This document shows, piece by piece, positions 1 through 8,580 of a stretch of DNA of 64,000 bases. Below the pieces are notes generated by a model. It did not search any database. It was given only the letters and a program-made list of their open reading frames with translations, and was not told the DNA's origin. How positions within the stretch are numbered: position 1 is the first letter of the stretch; the number at the start of each line of letters is the position of its first letter. Location: contig NZ_JAIPUL010000003.1 of the NCBI RefSeq assembly GCF_020180945.1, forward strand, positions 251,450 through 315,449. Reading direction: 5' to 3'. Position numbers and translations under genes: made by a program. This DNA is from Lacticaseibacillus kribbianus (GTDB lineage Bacteria; Bacillota; Bacilli; Lactobacillales; Lactobacillaceae).

Positions 1-240
1 TGGGCCGCGGCGATGGTGCCGGCCACGCACCTGGAGGTTCTCAAGCACAAAGCGGACGTGCACACCTACCAGGAGATCATCGCCTACGAGAAAAGCGGCG
101 ACATCGCGGCGCTGCGGGCCAAGCGCAGCAAGTGGCGCAACTTCTGGCAGACCGCGCTGATCATGGCGGTGTTCGGCGCTGTCGTCTTGGTGCTGGTACT
201 GATCGTGATGGTGCCGTTCATGCTCTGGGGCGGCCGGTGA
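1..240 (+). CDS. C-terminal end of an unidentified membrane protein (partial)
   Basis: The reading frame is open to the left edge of the window, so the true start lies outside; an ATG at 13 is only an internal methionine as far as can be seen. The visible 79 codons give a charged stretch with two KR/RSK-rich segments and then one hydrophobic segment (about 20 residues, rich in V, L and I) ending in WGGR. This suggests a membrane-anchored C-terminus. A strong terminator follows directly. I do not recognise the family. Confidence 0.6.
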   Translation, partial: WAAAMVPATHLEVLKHKADVHTYQEIIAYEKSGDIAALRAKRSKWRNFWQTALIMAVFGAVVLVLVLIVMVPFMLWGGR

Positions 241-263
241 CGCGCCAAGCGATTGATGGGGGG

Positions 264-304
264 ACGCCCGCCGCGGCAGCTGCTTGCTGCGGCGGGCGTT
301 TTCG
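264..304 (+). terminator. Intrinsic terminator after the first gene
   Basis: An 11-bp GC-rich stem (264-274 with 289-299) is followed by a T-rich run. It lies 24 bases after the stop of the partial membrane protein and separates it from the ABC exporter operon. Confidence 0.8.
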
Positions 305-508
305 TGTCCGCTGCCGGGTCAGGTGACAGAACTGTTAGCGCGCCCGGCCCGGCGTCGCCGTATACTAGGCGAGATTGAACCGCGCATCTCCATCCCGAGA
401 CGGATGCGATAGGGCGTGTACGTGTTATGCTATTCACAATGTGGGGCGAACGCCCCAAAGGCGTGCCGGGGCCGCAAGGCGGAGCCGGCGCAGCGGAGGA
501 GGAGTAAT

Positions 509-1420
509 ATGAGCACAGTTTTGACAGTCGACCACCTCGACAAGTCGTTCGGCAGCAAGCAGGTTCTGCACGGCGTCGACTTTTTCGTCGAGGAGGGGCA
601 CGTCGCGGGGCTGGTCGGCCCCAACGGCGCGGGCAAAAGCACGATCATGAAGGCCATCCTAGGGCTGATTCCGGTCAACGGCGGCGGCGTCGAGATCACC
701 GGACAAAAGGTCTCCATCACCAGCCACCAGGCGCTGCGCAAGGTCGGCGCTTTGATCGAGTACCCGGGCATCTACCCGTTTTTGACCGGCCAGCAGCACC
801 TCGAGCTGTTCGCCGACAAGCACAACAAGGCCGCCAACATTAAGGAAATTGTCGATGCGCTGGGCATGGGCACCTACATCAACCGCAAGGCGAAGCTCTA
901 CTCGCTGGGCATGAAGCAGAAGCTCGGCATCGCCCAGGCGCTGGTCAACCAGCCCAAGCTGGTCATTCTGGACGAGCCGATGAACGGCCTGGATCCCCAG
1001 GCGGTCAAGGACTTGCGCGACATCATCCGCAAAATGGCGGCCAACGGCACCAGCTTCCTGATCTCCAGCCACATCCTGTCCGAGCTCGAGAAGGTCGCCG
1101 ACGACGTCTTGATCCTCAACCACGGCCACATCGTGCGCGAAACCGGCATGGCCGAGCTCGCCCACGACGGCGGCGTGACCTACGAAATCACCACCGGCAA
1201 CCTCGACCAGGCCAAGGCCGCGCTGGCCACGGCCAACGTCGCCTTTACGCAAAACGGCATGAACCTTGTAATCAAGGACAACGAAGAGGTTGGCACCCTG
1301 AACCAGGCGCTTTACGCCCTGGTTCAGCACGGCGTGGCGATCACCGCCGTCGACCAGAAGACGCGCGACCTCGAGGCGTCCTTCCTCGACATGGTCCAAA
1401 AAGACAAGAAGGAGGCTTAG
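509..1420 (+). CDS. ABC transporter ATP-binding protein (BcrA/multidrug-export type)
   Basis: 303 aa. ATPase of an ABC exporter. Walker A is GPNGAGKST, the signature is the degenerate YSLGMKQKLGIA, and Walker B is LVILDEP, followed by SSH for the switch histidine. The C-terminal 80 residues form the extra domain common in BcrA-type ATPases of peptide or drug exporters. The start at 509 is chosen over an upstream in-frame start at 416 because GGAGGAGGAG lies just before it. The gene ends 2 bases before the permease gene, so the two form one transporter. The substrate cannot be read from the sequence. Confidence 0.9.
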   Translation: MSTVLTVDHLDKSFGSKQVLHGVDFFVEEGHVAGLVGPNGAGKSTIMKAILGLIPVNGGGVEITGQKVSITSHQALRKVGALIEYPGIYPFLTGQQHLELFADKHNKAANIKEIVDALGMGTYINRKAKLYSLGMKQKLGIAQALVNQPKLVILDEPMNGLDPQAVKDLRDIIRKMAANGTSFLISSHILSELEKVADDVLILNHGHIVRETGMAELAHDGGVTYEITTGNLDQAKAALATANVAFTQNGMNLVIKDNEEVGTLNQALYALVQHGVAITAVDQKTRDLEASFLDMVQKDKKEA

Positions 1421-1422
1421 CC

Positions 1423-2187
1423 ATGGGGACGTTAATCAAGCAGGAATTCTACAAGCTTTTTCATAAAACCGGCACCTGGATTGCTATCGGCATCATGGTC
1501 GGCCTTCAGATTGCCTTTGCGATTATTCGGATGGCGAACCCGGACCTCTTCACGCTCGGTGACCTGGTGACCTCCGACTTCATGGGCGGTGGCCTGGTGA
1601 TTTTTCTCGCCGTCGCCGCGACCGCCAGCATCGTCGCGCAGGAGTTCCAGTTCGGCACGATGAAGCAGCTGCTGTACCGCAAGTACTACCGCAGCCAGGT
1701 CTTCGTCAGCAAGGTGATCACGATGGTGCTGTACCTGGTGTTCCTGCAGGTCATCGCCACCGCCGTCACCGTGGTGCTGTCCGTGACCACCGGCAAGTAC
1801 GACTGGCTCAAGGTGGTTGGCAAGCACGCCAACTGGGAGACTTACAGCATCAGCGTGATCGGCTTCTTCCTGGTCAGCCTGCTGCTGCTGTCCGTCGTGC
1901 TGCTGCTGTCGACGCTGCTCAAGAGCAACGCCGCGGCCGTCGCCACCGGCATCGTCGGCTACTTCCTGATGTACATCGCCTCCGGCATCCTGATCGCCCT
2001 GATTGCCAAGTGGGAGTTCGTGAAGTGGAGCCCGTTCACCTTCCTGATGGTCGGCAGCCAGCTCAGCAGTGAGTCCGTCAGCAAGGTGACGCAGCTCTCG
2101 ACGCCGGTGATGGTGATCGGTTCGCTGGCCTACACGGCGCTGTTCACCGTGATCGCCTACCTGAGCTTCAGAAAGCGGAGCGTGTAA
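1423..2187 (+). CDS. ABC-2 type transporter permease
   Basis: 254 aa, partner of the ATPase encoded just upstream. About six hydrophobic segments are visible, starting with GTWIAIGIMVGLQIAFAII and ending with a helix before FRKRSV. The central FGTMKQLLYRKYYRS stretch is typical of ABC-2 permeases of the BcrB/NatB/LanFEG type. Expected to sit in the cytoplasmic membrane. The stop codon is followed at once by a family A repeat cluster rather than by an ordinary terminator. Confidence 0.85.
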   Translation: MGTLIKQEFYKLFHKTGTWIAIGIMVGLQIAFAIIRMANPDLFTLGDLVTSDFMGGGLVIFLAVAATASIVAQEFQFGTMKQLLYRKYYRSQVFVSKVITMVLYLVFLQVIATAVTVVLSVTTGKYDWLKVVGKHANWETYSISVIGFFLVSLLLLSVVLLLSTLLKSNAAAVATGIVGYFLMYIASGILIALIAKWEFVKWSPFTFLMVGSQLSSESVSKVTQLSTPVMVIGSLAYTALFTVIAYLSFRKRSV

Positions 2188-2515
2188 AAACCAGAGCGGA
2201 GAAGCGCGCACTTAGCGAGACGGGTAGCCTAGCCGCAGCACTCGGGGCGTACTTGGCCCCGAGTGCTGCGGCGTAGCTATGTGCTCTCGCGTTGCGCTTC
2301 GGAGCTCGACGAAACCAGAGCGGAGCGCGGCGGGTTTAGCGGGTCGAATAGCCTAGCCCTGGCGTTGAGGCGGGTTATGCCTCAGCGTCAGGGCGTAGCT
2401 ATTCGCACCCGCGTTGCCGCGGGGAGCTCGACGAAACCAGAGCGGAAGGCCGCGCACTTAGCGGGATGGGTAGCCTAGCCACACCCGCGTTGCCGCGGGG
2501 AGCTCGACGAACCAG
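2188..2515 (-). repeat. Family A structured repeat cluster (two full units and one truncated unit)
   Basis: Begins right after the permease stop. Units recur from the motif ACCAGAGCGGA at about 2190, 2316 and 2440. Each carries CACTTAGCGGGA-like and TAGCCTAGC motifs, then a long imperfect inverted repeat, then GGAGCTCGACGAA. The hairpin arms differ between units (for example CCTGGCGTTGAGG with CCTCAGCGTCAGGG in unit 2) but still pair. The third unit lacks the apical part. Orientation is opposite to the copies at 5.6, 9.5 and 28.5 kb. Confidence 0.85.
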
Positions 2516-2522
2516 AACAGAC

Positions 2523-2557
2523 AAAAAAACGGCGCCCCGAAATTTTCGGGGCGCCGT
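2523..2557 (-). terminator. Intrinsic terminator of the acyltransferase gene
   Basis: A stem of about 14 bp (2529-2542 with 2543-2557) has a T run on the minus strand (seven A on the plus strand at 2523-2529). It lies 20 bases past the stop of the minus-strand acyltransferase gene. Confidence 0.9.
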
Positions 2558-2576
2558 TCGTGTCTTGTGAAGAAAA

Positions 2577-3596
2577 TCAGGCGGTGCGCGCACTGCGCCG
2601 GGCGCTCAGCGCAGCCTTGGCCCAGTTGTAGCAGGCGCCGAACACCAGCGAGCCGCCGAGCACCAGCAGGTACACCACCAGCAGCTTGGCCAGGTGCGGC
2701 GTCACGAGACCCAGGCGCATCAGCACGCCCAGGGCCAGCGGGTGGACCAGGTAGACCGGCAGGGAAACTGCGGAGAGCCAGGACGTTGCCCGGGACGGCC
2801 GGTCGGCGTAGGCCTTGGCCAGGACGAACCAGCCGGCGGCCTGCAGCAGGATCCACAGCCCGAGGTTGGCCTGGAAGGCCTGGTCGAGGTGGCCGGCGGC
2901 GTCGGAGGCCAGCTGCGTCAGCCAGATCATCGCCAGCGTCCCGCCGTCGCCGGCCGCGGCAATCAGCCAGGTCTGTGCGCGGGTGAGCGTGAGCTTGTGC
3001 AGCGCGTAACCCAACACGAAGTAGAACACGTAGCTGCCGAGCGTCGGCACGTGGAACTGGGTCAAAAGGGCGAGCACCGGGCTGTCCGGGCGCAGGAACG
3101 GCCGCAGTGTGGCCGGCAGCACGGTGAACGCGGTGCCGAGCGTCAGCGCCCAGGCCATCAGGGCCGGCTTGGCCGTGATCGGCCGCAGCAGCGGCACCAT
3201 CAGGTAGCAGCCGATCAGCACGTACAGGAACCAGAGGTGGAAGGGCCCGAGCACCAGGGTGTGGATAACGGCGGACCAGTCGTGCGAGCGCACCCACTCG
3301 GCCGCGGCGTAGATGACGTTCCACACCACCAGCACGGCCAGCAGGCGCGCCACGTTTTTGCGCAAAATGCGGCCGAACGAGGCCGGACGCGCCGGGTCGA
3401 GGAACAGGGCGCCGGAGATCATGATGAATAGGGGCACGGCGGCGCGGGTCGCGTTGTTCAAGACGGCGGTGACCACCCAGAAGCTGCGGTCGGGCGGGCC
3501 GACGAGAAACTGGGCGGTGACGTGGGTCAGAACGACCAGCAGGCAGCCGAGGGCGCGCAGGGCGTCGAAGTAGTGCGTACGATGGGATTGCGGCAT
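2577..3596 (-). CDS. Membrane acyltransferase, acyltransferase-3 family
   Basis: 339 aa. Starts with the family hallmark YFDALRALGCLLVVLTHV, in which the H lies in the first transmembrane helix, and contains about ten hydrophobic segments. Acyltransferase-3 proteins move acyl groups onto exported sugars, such as cell-wall O-acetylation; the exact acceptor cannot be inferred. Length fits the family. Transcribed alone, divergent from the VanZ/RDD gene, with its own terminator. Confidence 0.85.
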   Translation of the reverse strand: MPQSHRTHYFDALRALGCLLVVLTHVTAQFLVGPPDRSFWVVTAVLNNATRAAVPLFIMISGALFLDPARPASFGRILRKNVARLLAVLVVWNVIYAAAEWVRSHDWSAVIHTLVLGPFHLWFLYVLIGCYLMVPLLRPITAKPALMAWALTLGTAFTVLPATLRPFLRPDSPVLALLTQFHVPTLGSYVFYFVLGYALHKLTLTRAQTWLIAAAGDGGTLAMIWLTQLASDAAGHLDQAFQANLGLWILLQAAGWFVLAKAYADRPSRATSWLSAVSLPVYLVHPLALGVLMRLGLVTPHLAKLLVVYLLVLGGSLVFGACYNWAKAALSARRSARTA

Positions 3597-3660
3597 GCGA
3601 TTAACCTCTCGTGATGTTCATAGTGTGAAGTAAGTTCAGTGTACCCCAAAGATTCGCGGC

Positions 3661-3690
3661 TGTTAACTTGGCCGCGAGTTTTCTATAATG
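3661..3690 (+). promoter_or_regulatory. Promoter of the VanZ/RDD gene
   Basis: A consensus -10 TATAAT is at 3684-3689. The -35 (TGTTAA, 17 bases upstream) is weak. The start codon is 31 bases downstream. Confidence 0.55.
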
Positions 3691-3720
3691 GAAGAAGACT
3701 AGATAAAGTGAGGGATTCCT

Positions 3721-4983
3721 TTGAGTGCCTATGTTTTTCCGCTGAAAATGGCGGCCGTGACCTTTCCCATCATCGCACTGCTCATCGCCCTGCCGTTTCT
3801 GATCGGCCAGTACCGCCGCTACGGCAGCCTGGTGTTCTGGCGGGCGGTGGTGGTGTACACCTTCATCTTCTACCTGCTGGCGGCCTACTTCCTGGTGATC
3901 CTGCCGCTGCCGGACCGCGCAAGCGTCGCCGCGCTGACCACGCCGCGCTACAGCCTGATGCCGTTCCACGAGCTGCAGGAATTCCTGGCCGCGACGCCGT
4001 TCGTCTGGAACCAGCCGGCCACCTGGCTGGCGACGGTGCGCGAGTCGACGTTTTTCATGCCGCTGTTCAACGTCGCGCTGACGCTGCCGTTCGGCGTGTA
4101 CCTGCGCTACTACTTCAAGCGCCCGGTGTGGCAGGTGGTGATCGCAAGCTTCGCGCTCAGCCTGTTCTTTGAGCTGACTCAGCTGTCCGGGCTGTACGGC
4201 TACTACCCGCGGCCTTACCGGCTGTTCGAGGTCGACGACCTGATCTTGAACACCCTAGGCGGGACGCTCGGCGGGCTGCTGGCGCCGACGTTGATGCGCG
4301 TCTTCCCGTCGCGCGACGAGATGGACCAAGCCGCGCTTGAAAAAGGGCGGCACGTGACCTGGACGCGCCGGCTGGTCGCGCTGTTGATCGACAACCTGCT
4401 GGTGGCCAGCATCCTCGGCGCCCTGGCGCACCTGCTGCTGCAGCTGCTCGGCGTCAATTCCGACCTCACGCTGTTCGGCAACGTCGCCGGGCTGGTGCTG
4501 ACATTCGGGCTGATGCCGCTTCTGATGAACGGCCAGACGCCGGGCAAGCGCGCGGTGCGCATCCGCATCGTGCGCCTCGACGGCAGCCCGGCCAGCATCT
4601 GGCGCATCTGGTGGCGCGAGTTCCTGCTGTACGGTGTCGCCTTCTACACGATGCGCGCGTTCCAGGCCGTTTTTGACCAGATCTTCACCAAGTTCCACCG
4701 CACCGAGACCAACTTCATCCTGCTGGGCCTGCTCGCGATTCCGGCGCTGTTTCTGGTCGCCAACTTCCTCTGGGAGGTCGTGACCCGCGACAACCGCTAC
4801 TTCTACGACGTCTGGGCGGACACGACGCAGGTCAGCACGGTGGAGGCGGACAAGTGGTACGGGAAAAAGCGCGGCGGTCGGGCGGCCGCCAGTGAGCCAC
4901 GCGCGACCGCGGCCGGCGATCCGGATTCGAAGGCCGGTGACGCAACGGCGGCCCAGGACGAGACAACGGCCGAGCGCGATTAG
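3721..4983 (+). CDS. VanZ-like and RDD domain fusion membrane protein
   Basis: 420 aa with a TTG start. Residues 1-200 match the VanZ family: hydrophobic helices with YSLMPFHE and SLFFELTQLSG motifs and a final DDLILNTLGGTLGG helix. Residues about 215-370 form an RDD domain starting RRLVALLIDNLL, with NGQTPGKRAVRIRIV as its typical middle motif. The hydrophilic tail (about 40 residues, rich in A, T, D and E) is low complexity. VanZ/RDD fusions occur in lactobacilli; their function is not established. Monocistronic. Confidence 0.8.
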   Translation: MSAYVFPLKMAAVTFPIIALLIALPFLIGQYRRYGSLVFWRAVVVYTFIFYLLAAYFLVILPLPDRASVAALTTPRYSLMPFHELQEFLAATPFVWNQPATWLATVRESTFFMPLFNVALTLPFGVYLRYYFKRPVWQVVIASFALSLFFELTQLSGLYGYYPRPYRLFEVDDLILNTLGGTLGGLLAPTLMRVFPSRDEMDQAALEKGRHVTWTRRLVALLIDNLLVASILGALAHLLLQLLGVNSDLTLFGNVAGLVLTFGLMPLLMNGQTPGKRAVRIRIVRLDGSPASIWRIWWREFLLYGVAFYTMRAFQAVFDQIFTKFHRTETNFILLGLLAIPALFLVANFLWEVVTRDNRYFYDVWADTTQVSTVEADKWYGKKRGGRAAASEPRATAAGDPDSKAGDATAAQDETTAERD

Positions 4984-5165
4984 CTTGGCGCCGCGCCGAT
5001 CGCCGCGTCTGTAGGCCACCGTGTATCAGAAGCCGGGCGGAATCGCCTAGGTGAGCGGGGTGAGACTTTGGTGCGCGTCGTCTCATTCAGGCTTTTTCCC
5101 CTAGCCCAAAACCGCTCTCAAGTGCGTTACAATAGAAGTAACAAGACGCGCAAAGGAGGCACACC

Positions 5166-5510
5166 ATGGCGAACGCGACGCGCTACACGGTTGTTAACAC
5201 ACAAGGGGAATTCCTGGAGGACGACAGCCTGCTGCTGCTCGCCGCGTGGACCCCGGACATCCGCCGCACCTGGCTGACGTACAGCGAGCTGGAGGCGCGC
5301 CGCGTCGCGCACCAGTCCGAGGGTCAGGCGGTGGCCGTGACCTTCACGCCGCTTCCGGCCGACGGCGAGGCGGTGACACACCGCGGCCTGCCGATTGCGG
5401 TCCAAAAGCAGGTGATCACGCTGCGCGAGCAGGGGATGTCCTACCGCCACATCGCGCGGCTGCTCAACATCAGCAAGTCCACGGTCGGCAACATCGTCAG
5501 CCGCAAGTAA
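5166..5510 (+). CDS. Small helix-turn-helix protein
   Basis: 114 aa behind AAAGGAGG. The C-terminal 45 residues form a clear helix-turn-helix, with IAVQKQVITLREQGMSYRHI then ARLLNISKSTVGNIV, like the DNA-binding parts of IS30/resolvase proteins and sigma region 4. The N-terminal 65 residues (TWLTYSELEARRVAH) are not recognised. It ends exactly after the HTH, so it may be a stand-alone regulator or a domesticated transposase fragment. A TACAAT -10 is at 5128-5133, and a terminator follows, so it is transcribed alone. Confidence 0.75.
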   Translation: MANATRYTVVNTQGEFLEDDSLLLLAAWTPDIRRTWLTYSELEARRVAHQSEGQAVAVTFTPLPADGEAVTHRGLPIAVQKQVITLREQGMSYRHIARLLNISKSTVGNIVSRK

Positions 5511-5529
5511 GCGCACAGCACAGACCAAC

Positions 5530-5571
5530 GCGCCCCTTTCCCGATTTCGGGAAGGGGGCGCGCTTTGTGTT
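5530..5571 (+). terminator. Intrinsic terminator of the HTH gene
   Basis: An inverted repeat GCGCCCCTTTCCCGA / TCGGGAAGGGGGCGC is followed by a T-rich stretch (TTTGTGTT), 20 bases after the HTH stop codon. Confidence 0.8.
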
Positions 5572-5585
5572 GAACGAAATTTCAC

Positions 5586-5849
5586 TCGCTAGGCGCTCCG
5601 CCCTGGTCGTCGGGCTCCGTGGCGCAACGCGGGAGCGGCTAGCTACGCACCAGCGCCGGGGCATAACCCGCCCCAACACTGGCGCTAGGCTACCCGTCCC
5701 GCTAAGTGCGCGCCGCTCCGCCCTGGTATCGTCGGGCTCCGCAAGGCAACGCCGGGTCGTCTAGCTAAGGCCAGCACTCGGGGCCAAGTGCGCCCCAAGC
5801 GCCGGCCTTACGCTAGCCGCCCGGCTAAGTGCGCCTTGCTCCGCCTTGG
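5586..5849 (+). repeat. Family A structured repeats, two tandem units
   Basis: Two tandem units lie between the HTH gene and oppF. Both carry GGGCTCCG, GCAACGC, GGCTAGCTA or GTCTAGCTA, an apical inverted repeat, CGTCCCGCTAAGTGCG-like motifs and GCTCCGCC(C/T)T. The TAA stop of minus-strand oppF (5850-5852) lies right at the edge of the second unit, so on the opp transcript the cluster forms the 3' end. The arms differ between units (ACCAGCGCC/AACACTGGCG against GGCCAGCACT/GCGCCGGCC), which argues for selection on pairing. Confidence 0.85.
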
Positions 5850-6722
5850 TTATCGTAGCACCCAATGTTCCTCCGCCACTTGCACCAGCCTGGCGTCCGG
5901 GGCCGGGGCGGTGTGCGGGTCCGGGATCAGGACCTTCTGGTGCTCGTAGATCGGATCGGCGTGCGGCACCGCCGACAGCAGCGACCGGGTGTATGGGTGG
6001 CGCGGGTCTTGGTAGACGGCATTGGTTGCGCCGGCCTCGACGATGCGGCCGGCGGACATCACCAGCACGCGGTCGCAGAGGTAGCGCACCATCGACAGGT
6101 CGTGGGCGATGAACAGGTAGGTCAGGTGGCGCTCGCACTGAATCTGCCGCAGCAGGTTCACAATCTGCGCCTGAATCGAGACGTCCAGGGCCGAGATCGG
6201 CTCGTCGAGCACCAGAAACTCGGGCTGCACCGCCAGCGCCCGGGCGATGCCGATGCGCTGGCGCTGGCCGCCGGAGAACTCGTGGGGAAAACGGTTGGCG
6301 GCGTCCGCCGGCAGCCCGACCTGGGCGAGCAGCGCCTGCACCTGCGCGCGGCGTTCGGCGGCGCTGGCCGCCAGGTGGAAGTTCTCGATGCCTTCGCCGA
6401 TGGCGTCGCCGACCTTCTGGCGCGGGTCGAGGCTTGAGAACGGGTCCTGGAAAATCAGCTGCACCTGGCGGCGAAAGGCGCGGCGGTCGAAGCCACGGGC
6501 GCCCAGCACCTGGCCGCGGTAGCGCACGGTGCCGGCCGTGATCGGGCCGATGCCGGCGACGGCGCGGCCGGTGGTGGACTTGCCGGATCCCGACTCGCCG
6601 ACCAGGCCGACGGTGGTGCCGGCGTCAATCGCGAAGCTCACCCGGTCGACGGCGGTCAGCGCCCGGTGATTTTTCCTGAAAATGACACTGAGGTCTTCAA
6701 CTTCAACTAACGGCTCAGGCAT
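5850..6722 (-). CDS. oppF: Oligopeptide ABC transporter ATP-binding protein OppF
   Basis: 290 aa. Second ATPase of the Opp system, driving peptide import. Walker A is GESGSGKST (residues about 40), the signature is FSGGQRQRIGIARAL, and Walker B is LVLDEPIS. The C-terminal peptide-ABC domain (RHPYTRSLLSAVP) is intact. Its start overlaps the 3' end of oppD by 8 bases, so translation is probably coupled. It is the last gene of the minus-strand opp operon and is followed directly by family A repeats. Confidence 0.95.
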   Translation of the reverse strand: MPEPLVEVEDLSVIFRKNHRALTAVDRVSFAIDAGTTVGLVGESGSGKSTTGRAVAGIGPITAGTVRYRGQVLGARGFDRRAFRRQVQLIFQDPFSSLDPRQKVGDAIGEGIENFHLAASAAERRAQVQALLAQVGLPADAANRFPHEFSGGQRQRIGIARALAVQPEFLVLDEPISALDVSIQAQIVNLLRQIQCERHLTYLFIAHDLSMVRYLCDRVLVMSAGRIVEAGATNAVYQDPRHPYTRSLLSAVPHADPIYEHQKVLIPDPHTAPAPDARLVQVAEEHWVLR

Positions 6723-7764
6723 GGCGGGCCTCCTTCATCAGTGCGGCGTAGCGGGCCCAGCGGCGGCGGATGCTTGCCGGCGGCTGGTAGGCCGGGGTGC
6801 GCGGGTCGAGCAGCCACGAGCGCACGCGGTGGGTCGGCGTGACGGCAAACACCGGCGGCGCCTGCTGGAAATCGATGGCGAGCGCCTGCGGGTTGCGCGG
6901 CGCGAACGGGTCGCCGACCGCGAGCTGGTGCATGTCCGGCGGGGTGCCGGGCAGCGTGAACAGCTCAGCCTGGTCCGTCGTGTCGTCGGGGACGGCGTCG
7001 AGCAGCCCCCAGGTGTAGGGGTGCTGCGGGTGGTAGAAAATCTCGGTGGCGGTGCCGACCTCGACCACCTGGCCGGCGTACATGATGGCGACGCGGTCGG
7101 CGATGTTGGCCACCACGCCCAGGTCGTGGGTGATGAACACGACGCTGAGGTCGCGCCGCGCCTTTTGCGCCTGAATCAGCGCCAGCACCTGCGCCTGCAG
7201 GGTGACGTCGAGCGCCGTGGTCGGCTCGTCGGCAATCAAAACGCGCGGGTCGGCGATCAGCGCCTGGGCGATCATCACGCGCTGGCGCTGGCCGCCCGAC
7301 AGCTCGTGCGGGTACTTGCTGGCGATCATGGCGGGGTCGGGCAGCTCGACGTCGGCGATGGCGGCGAGAACCGCCTCGCGCAGCGCGGCGCGGCCGACGC
7401 GGTGGCGCGCGGTGAGCGCCTCACCGATCTGGCGGCCGATGCGCATGGTCGGGTTCAGCGCGCTCAGGGGGTCTTGAAAAATCAGCGCGGCTAGGCTGCC
7501 GCGCACCGCGGCGAACTCCCGTGGCGTCGCGTGGGTCAGGTCGACGCCGGCCAGTCGCATGGCGTCGGCCGACACGTTGGCGTCCTTGCCCAGCAGTCCG
7601 AGCAGCGCGTGGGTGGTGACGGACTTGCCGGAGCCGGACTCGCCGACGATGGCCAGCGTCTCGCCCTGGTGGACGGTCAGGTCCACGCCGTTGACGGCGT
7701 GGAGCACCCCGGCGTCCTCCTGAAACTGCACGTGCAAGTTGCGAATCTCGATGATGTCTGACAT
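6715..7764 (-). CDS. oppD: Oligopeptide ABC transporter ATP-binding protein OppD
   Basis: 349 aa. First ATPase of the Opp system. Walker A is GESGSGKSVTT, the signature is LSGGQRQRVMIAQAL, Walker B is LIADEPTTALD, and the C-terminal oligopeptide domain contains HPQHPYTWGLLDAVP. The start at 7764 is set by GGAGGA seven bases upstream; an in-frame ATG at 7800 lies within repeat sequence and is unlikely. It is separated from the preceding operon gene by about 470 bases holding one family A and one family B element. Confidence 0.95.
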   Translation of the reverse strand: MSDIIEIRNLHVQFQEDAGVLHAVNGVDLTVHQGETLAIVGESGSGKSVTTHALLGLLGKDANVSADAMRLAGVDLTHATPREFAAVRGSLAALIFQDPLSALNPTMRIGRQIGEALTARHRVGRAALREAVLAAIADVELPDPAMIASKYPHELSGGQRQRVMIAQALIADPRVLIADEPTTALDVTLQAQVLALIQAQKARRDLSVVFITHDLGVVANIADRVAIMYAGQVVEVGTATEIFYHPQHPYTWGLLDAVPDDTTDQAELFTLPGTPPDMHQLAVGDPFAPRNPQALAIDFQQAPPVFAVTPTHRVRSWLLDPRTPAYQPPASIRRRWARYAALMKEARHA

Positions 7765-7779
7765 GGTGTCCTCCAATTC

Positions 7780-7893
7780 AGAGGGTGACGCCGAGCGCAC
7801 TTAGCGGGACGGGTAGCCTAGCGCCAGTGCTTGGGGCGCACTTGGCCCCGAGTGCTGGTGCGTAGCTAGCCGCTCCCGCGTTGCTCGGCGGAA
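7780..7893 (-). repeat. Family A structured repeat, single unit
   Basis: A single unit of about 114 bp just upstream of oppD, in the same orientation as the 2.2 kb cluster. It contains GCACTTAGCGGGACGGGTAG, GCGCCAGTGCTTGGGG paired with CCCCGAGTGCTGGTGC, TAGCTAGCCGCTCCCGCG and GGAACCCGTTT. Lying inside the opp operon, it would be in the untranslated leader of the oppDF part of the message. Confidence 0.85.
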
Positions 7894-7944
7894 CCCGTTT
7901 ACAGCTGTGTGGTCGGCGGTGGGTTAGGCCTAATCTGAAAATCC

Positions 7945-8150
7945 GGGCTCCGGCGCGGACGGAGCACTGCCTCCGGCTCCGGGCCGGGGCGGCGGAACGC
8001 GTGCGGCTCCCTGGAGCCCGAAGTGCGGTCTCCAGACCCGCCGTTGCTGTAAGCCAGCAAAAAGCGCTGGCTAACAGCAATTTCACGCTGGCTCGCCCCG
8101 GCCCTACGCCTGCAGCGGTGGCCCGTCCGCGCCTCCGCCCTACATCGTGG
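7945..8150 (+). ncRNA. Family B structured element, copy 1
   Basis: About 206 bp in an intergenic stretch of the opp operon, oriented against the operon. The outer stem GGCGCGGACGG (7952-7962) pairs with CCGTCCGCGCC (8123-8133). A second stem is GGGCCGGGGCG with CGCCCCGGCCC. An internal hairpin is GGCTCC/GGAGCC. A long hairpin TTGCTGTAAGCCAGC (8044-8058) with GCTGGCTAACAGCAA (8066-8080) is complete except for one A-A mismatch. Other copies in the window keep the same pairs with different bases. Whether it is transcribed is not known. Confidence 0.7.
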
Positions 8151-8235
8151 TGAATGCCACCAACTGATGACCTGCGCGCCAAAGTCCGGACGGGAGAGGT
8201 TTTTCAGATGTGATCTCGTGACCGACGCTACCCGT

Positions 8236-8574
8236 TCACAGCAGCGTGTCCAGCACTGTGCCAACCGCGACGGCCAGGGCGCCGATCGCCAGCAGCCGAC
8301 TCGGCCGCGGCGCCTTCGCCTGCACGGTCCGGCCGAGCCGGCCCGCGTGCAGCGGCGACACCCAAAGGCGCGCGGCCAGCGCCAGCATGGCCAGGCCGGC
8401 CACGGCCCAGCTCAGGGTGTGGCCGGTCCACAGCAGCGCCGCTACCGGTGGCTGGCGGGTCAGGTTCCAGGCCAGCAGGGCGAGCACGCCGGCGAAGGCC
8501 AGGCCGATACCGGTGCGGCGACGGGCAAGCGGACCGGAAACAACCGCGGCCTGGTTTGTGATGTTTTGTCTCAT
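8236..8574 (-). CDS. Small membrane protein in the opp operon, unknown function
   Basis: 112 aa with at least three hydrophobic segments (GLAFAGVLALLAWNL, HTLSWAVAGLAMLALAA, LLAIGALAVAVGTVLDTLL) separated by basic loops. It starts 6 bases after the oppC stop, with AGGGGG from the end of oppC as a possible ribosome site. I do not recognise it. Its place between oppC and oppD is unusual for opp operons, and it may be lineage specific. Base composition matches its neighbours. Confidence 0.65.
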   Translation of the reverse strand: MRQNITNQAAVVSGPLARRRTGIGLAFAGVLALLAWNLTRQPPVAALLWTGHTLSWAVAGLAMLALAARLWVSPLHAGRLGRTVQAKAPRPSRLLAIGALAVAVGTVLDTLL

Positions 8575-8580
8575 CGCATG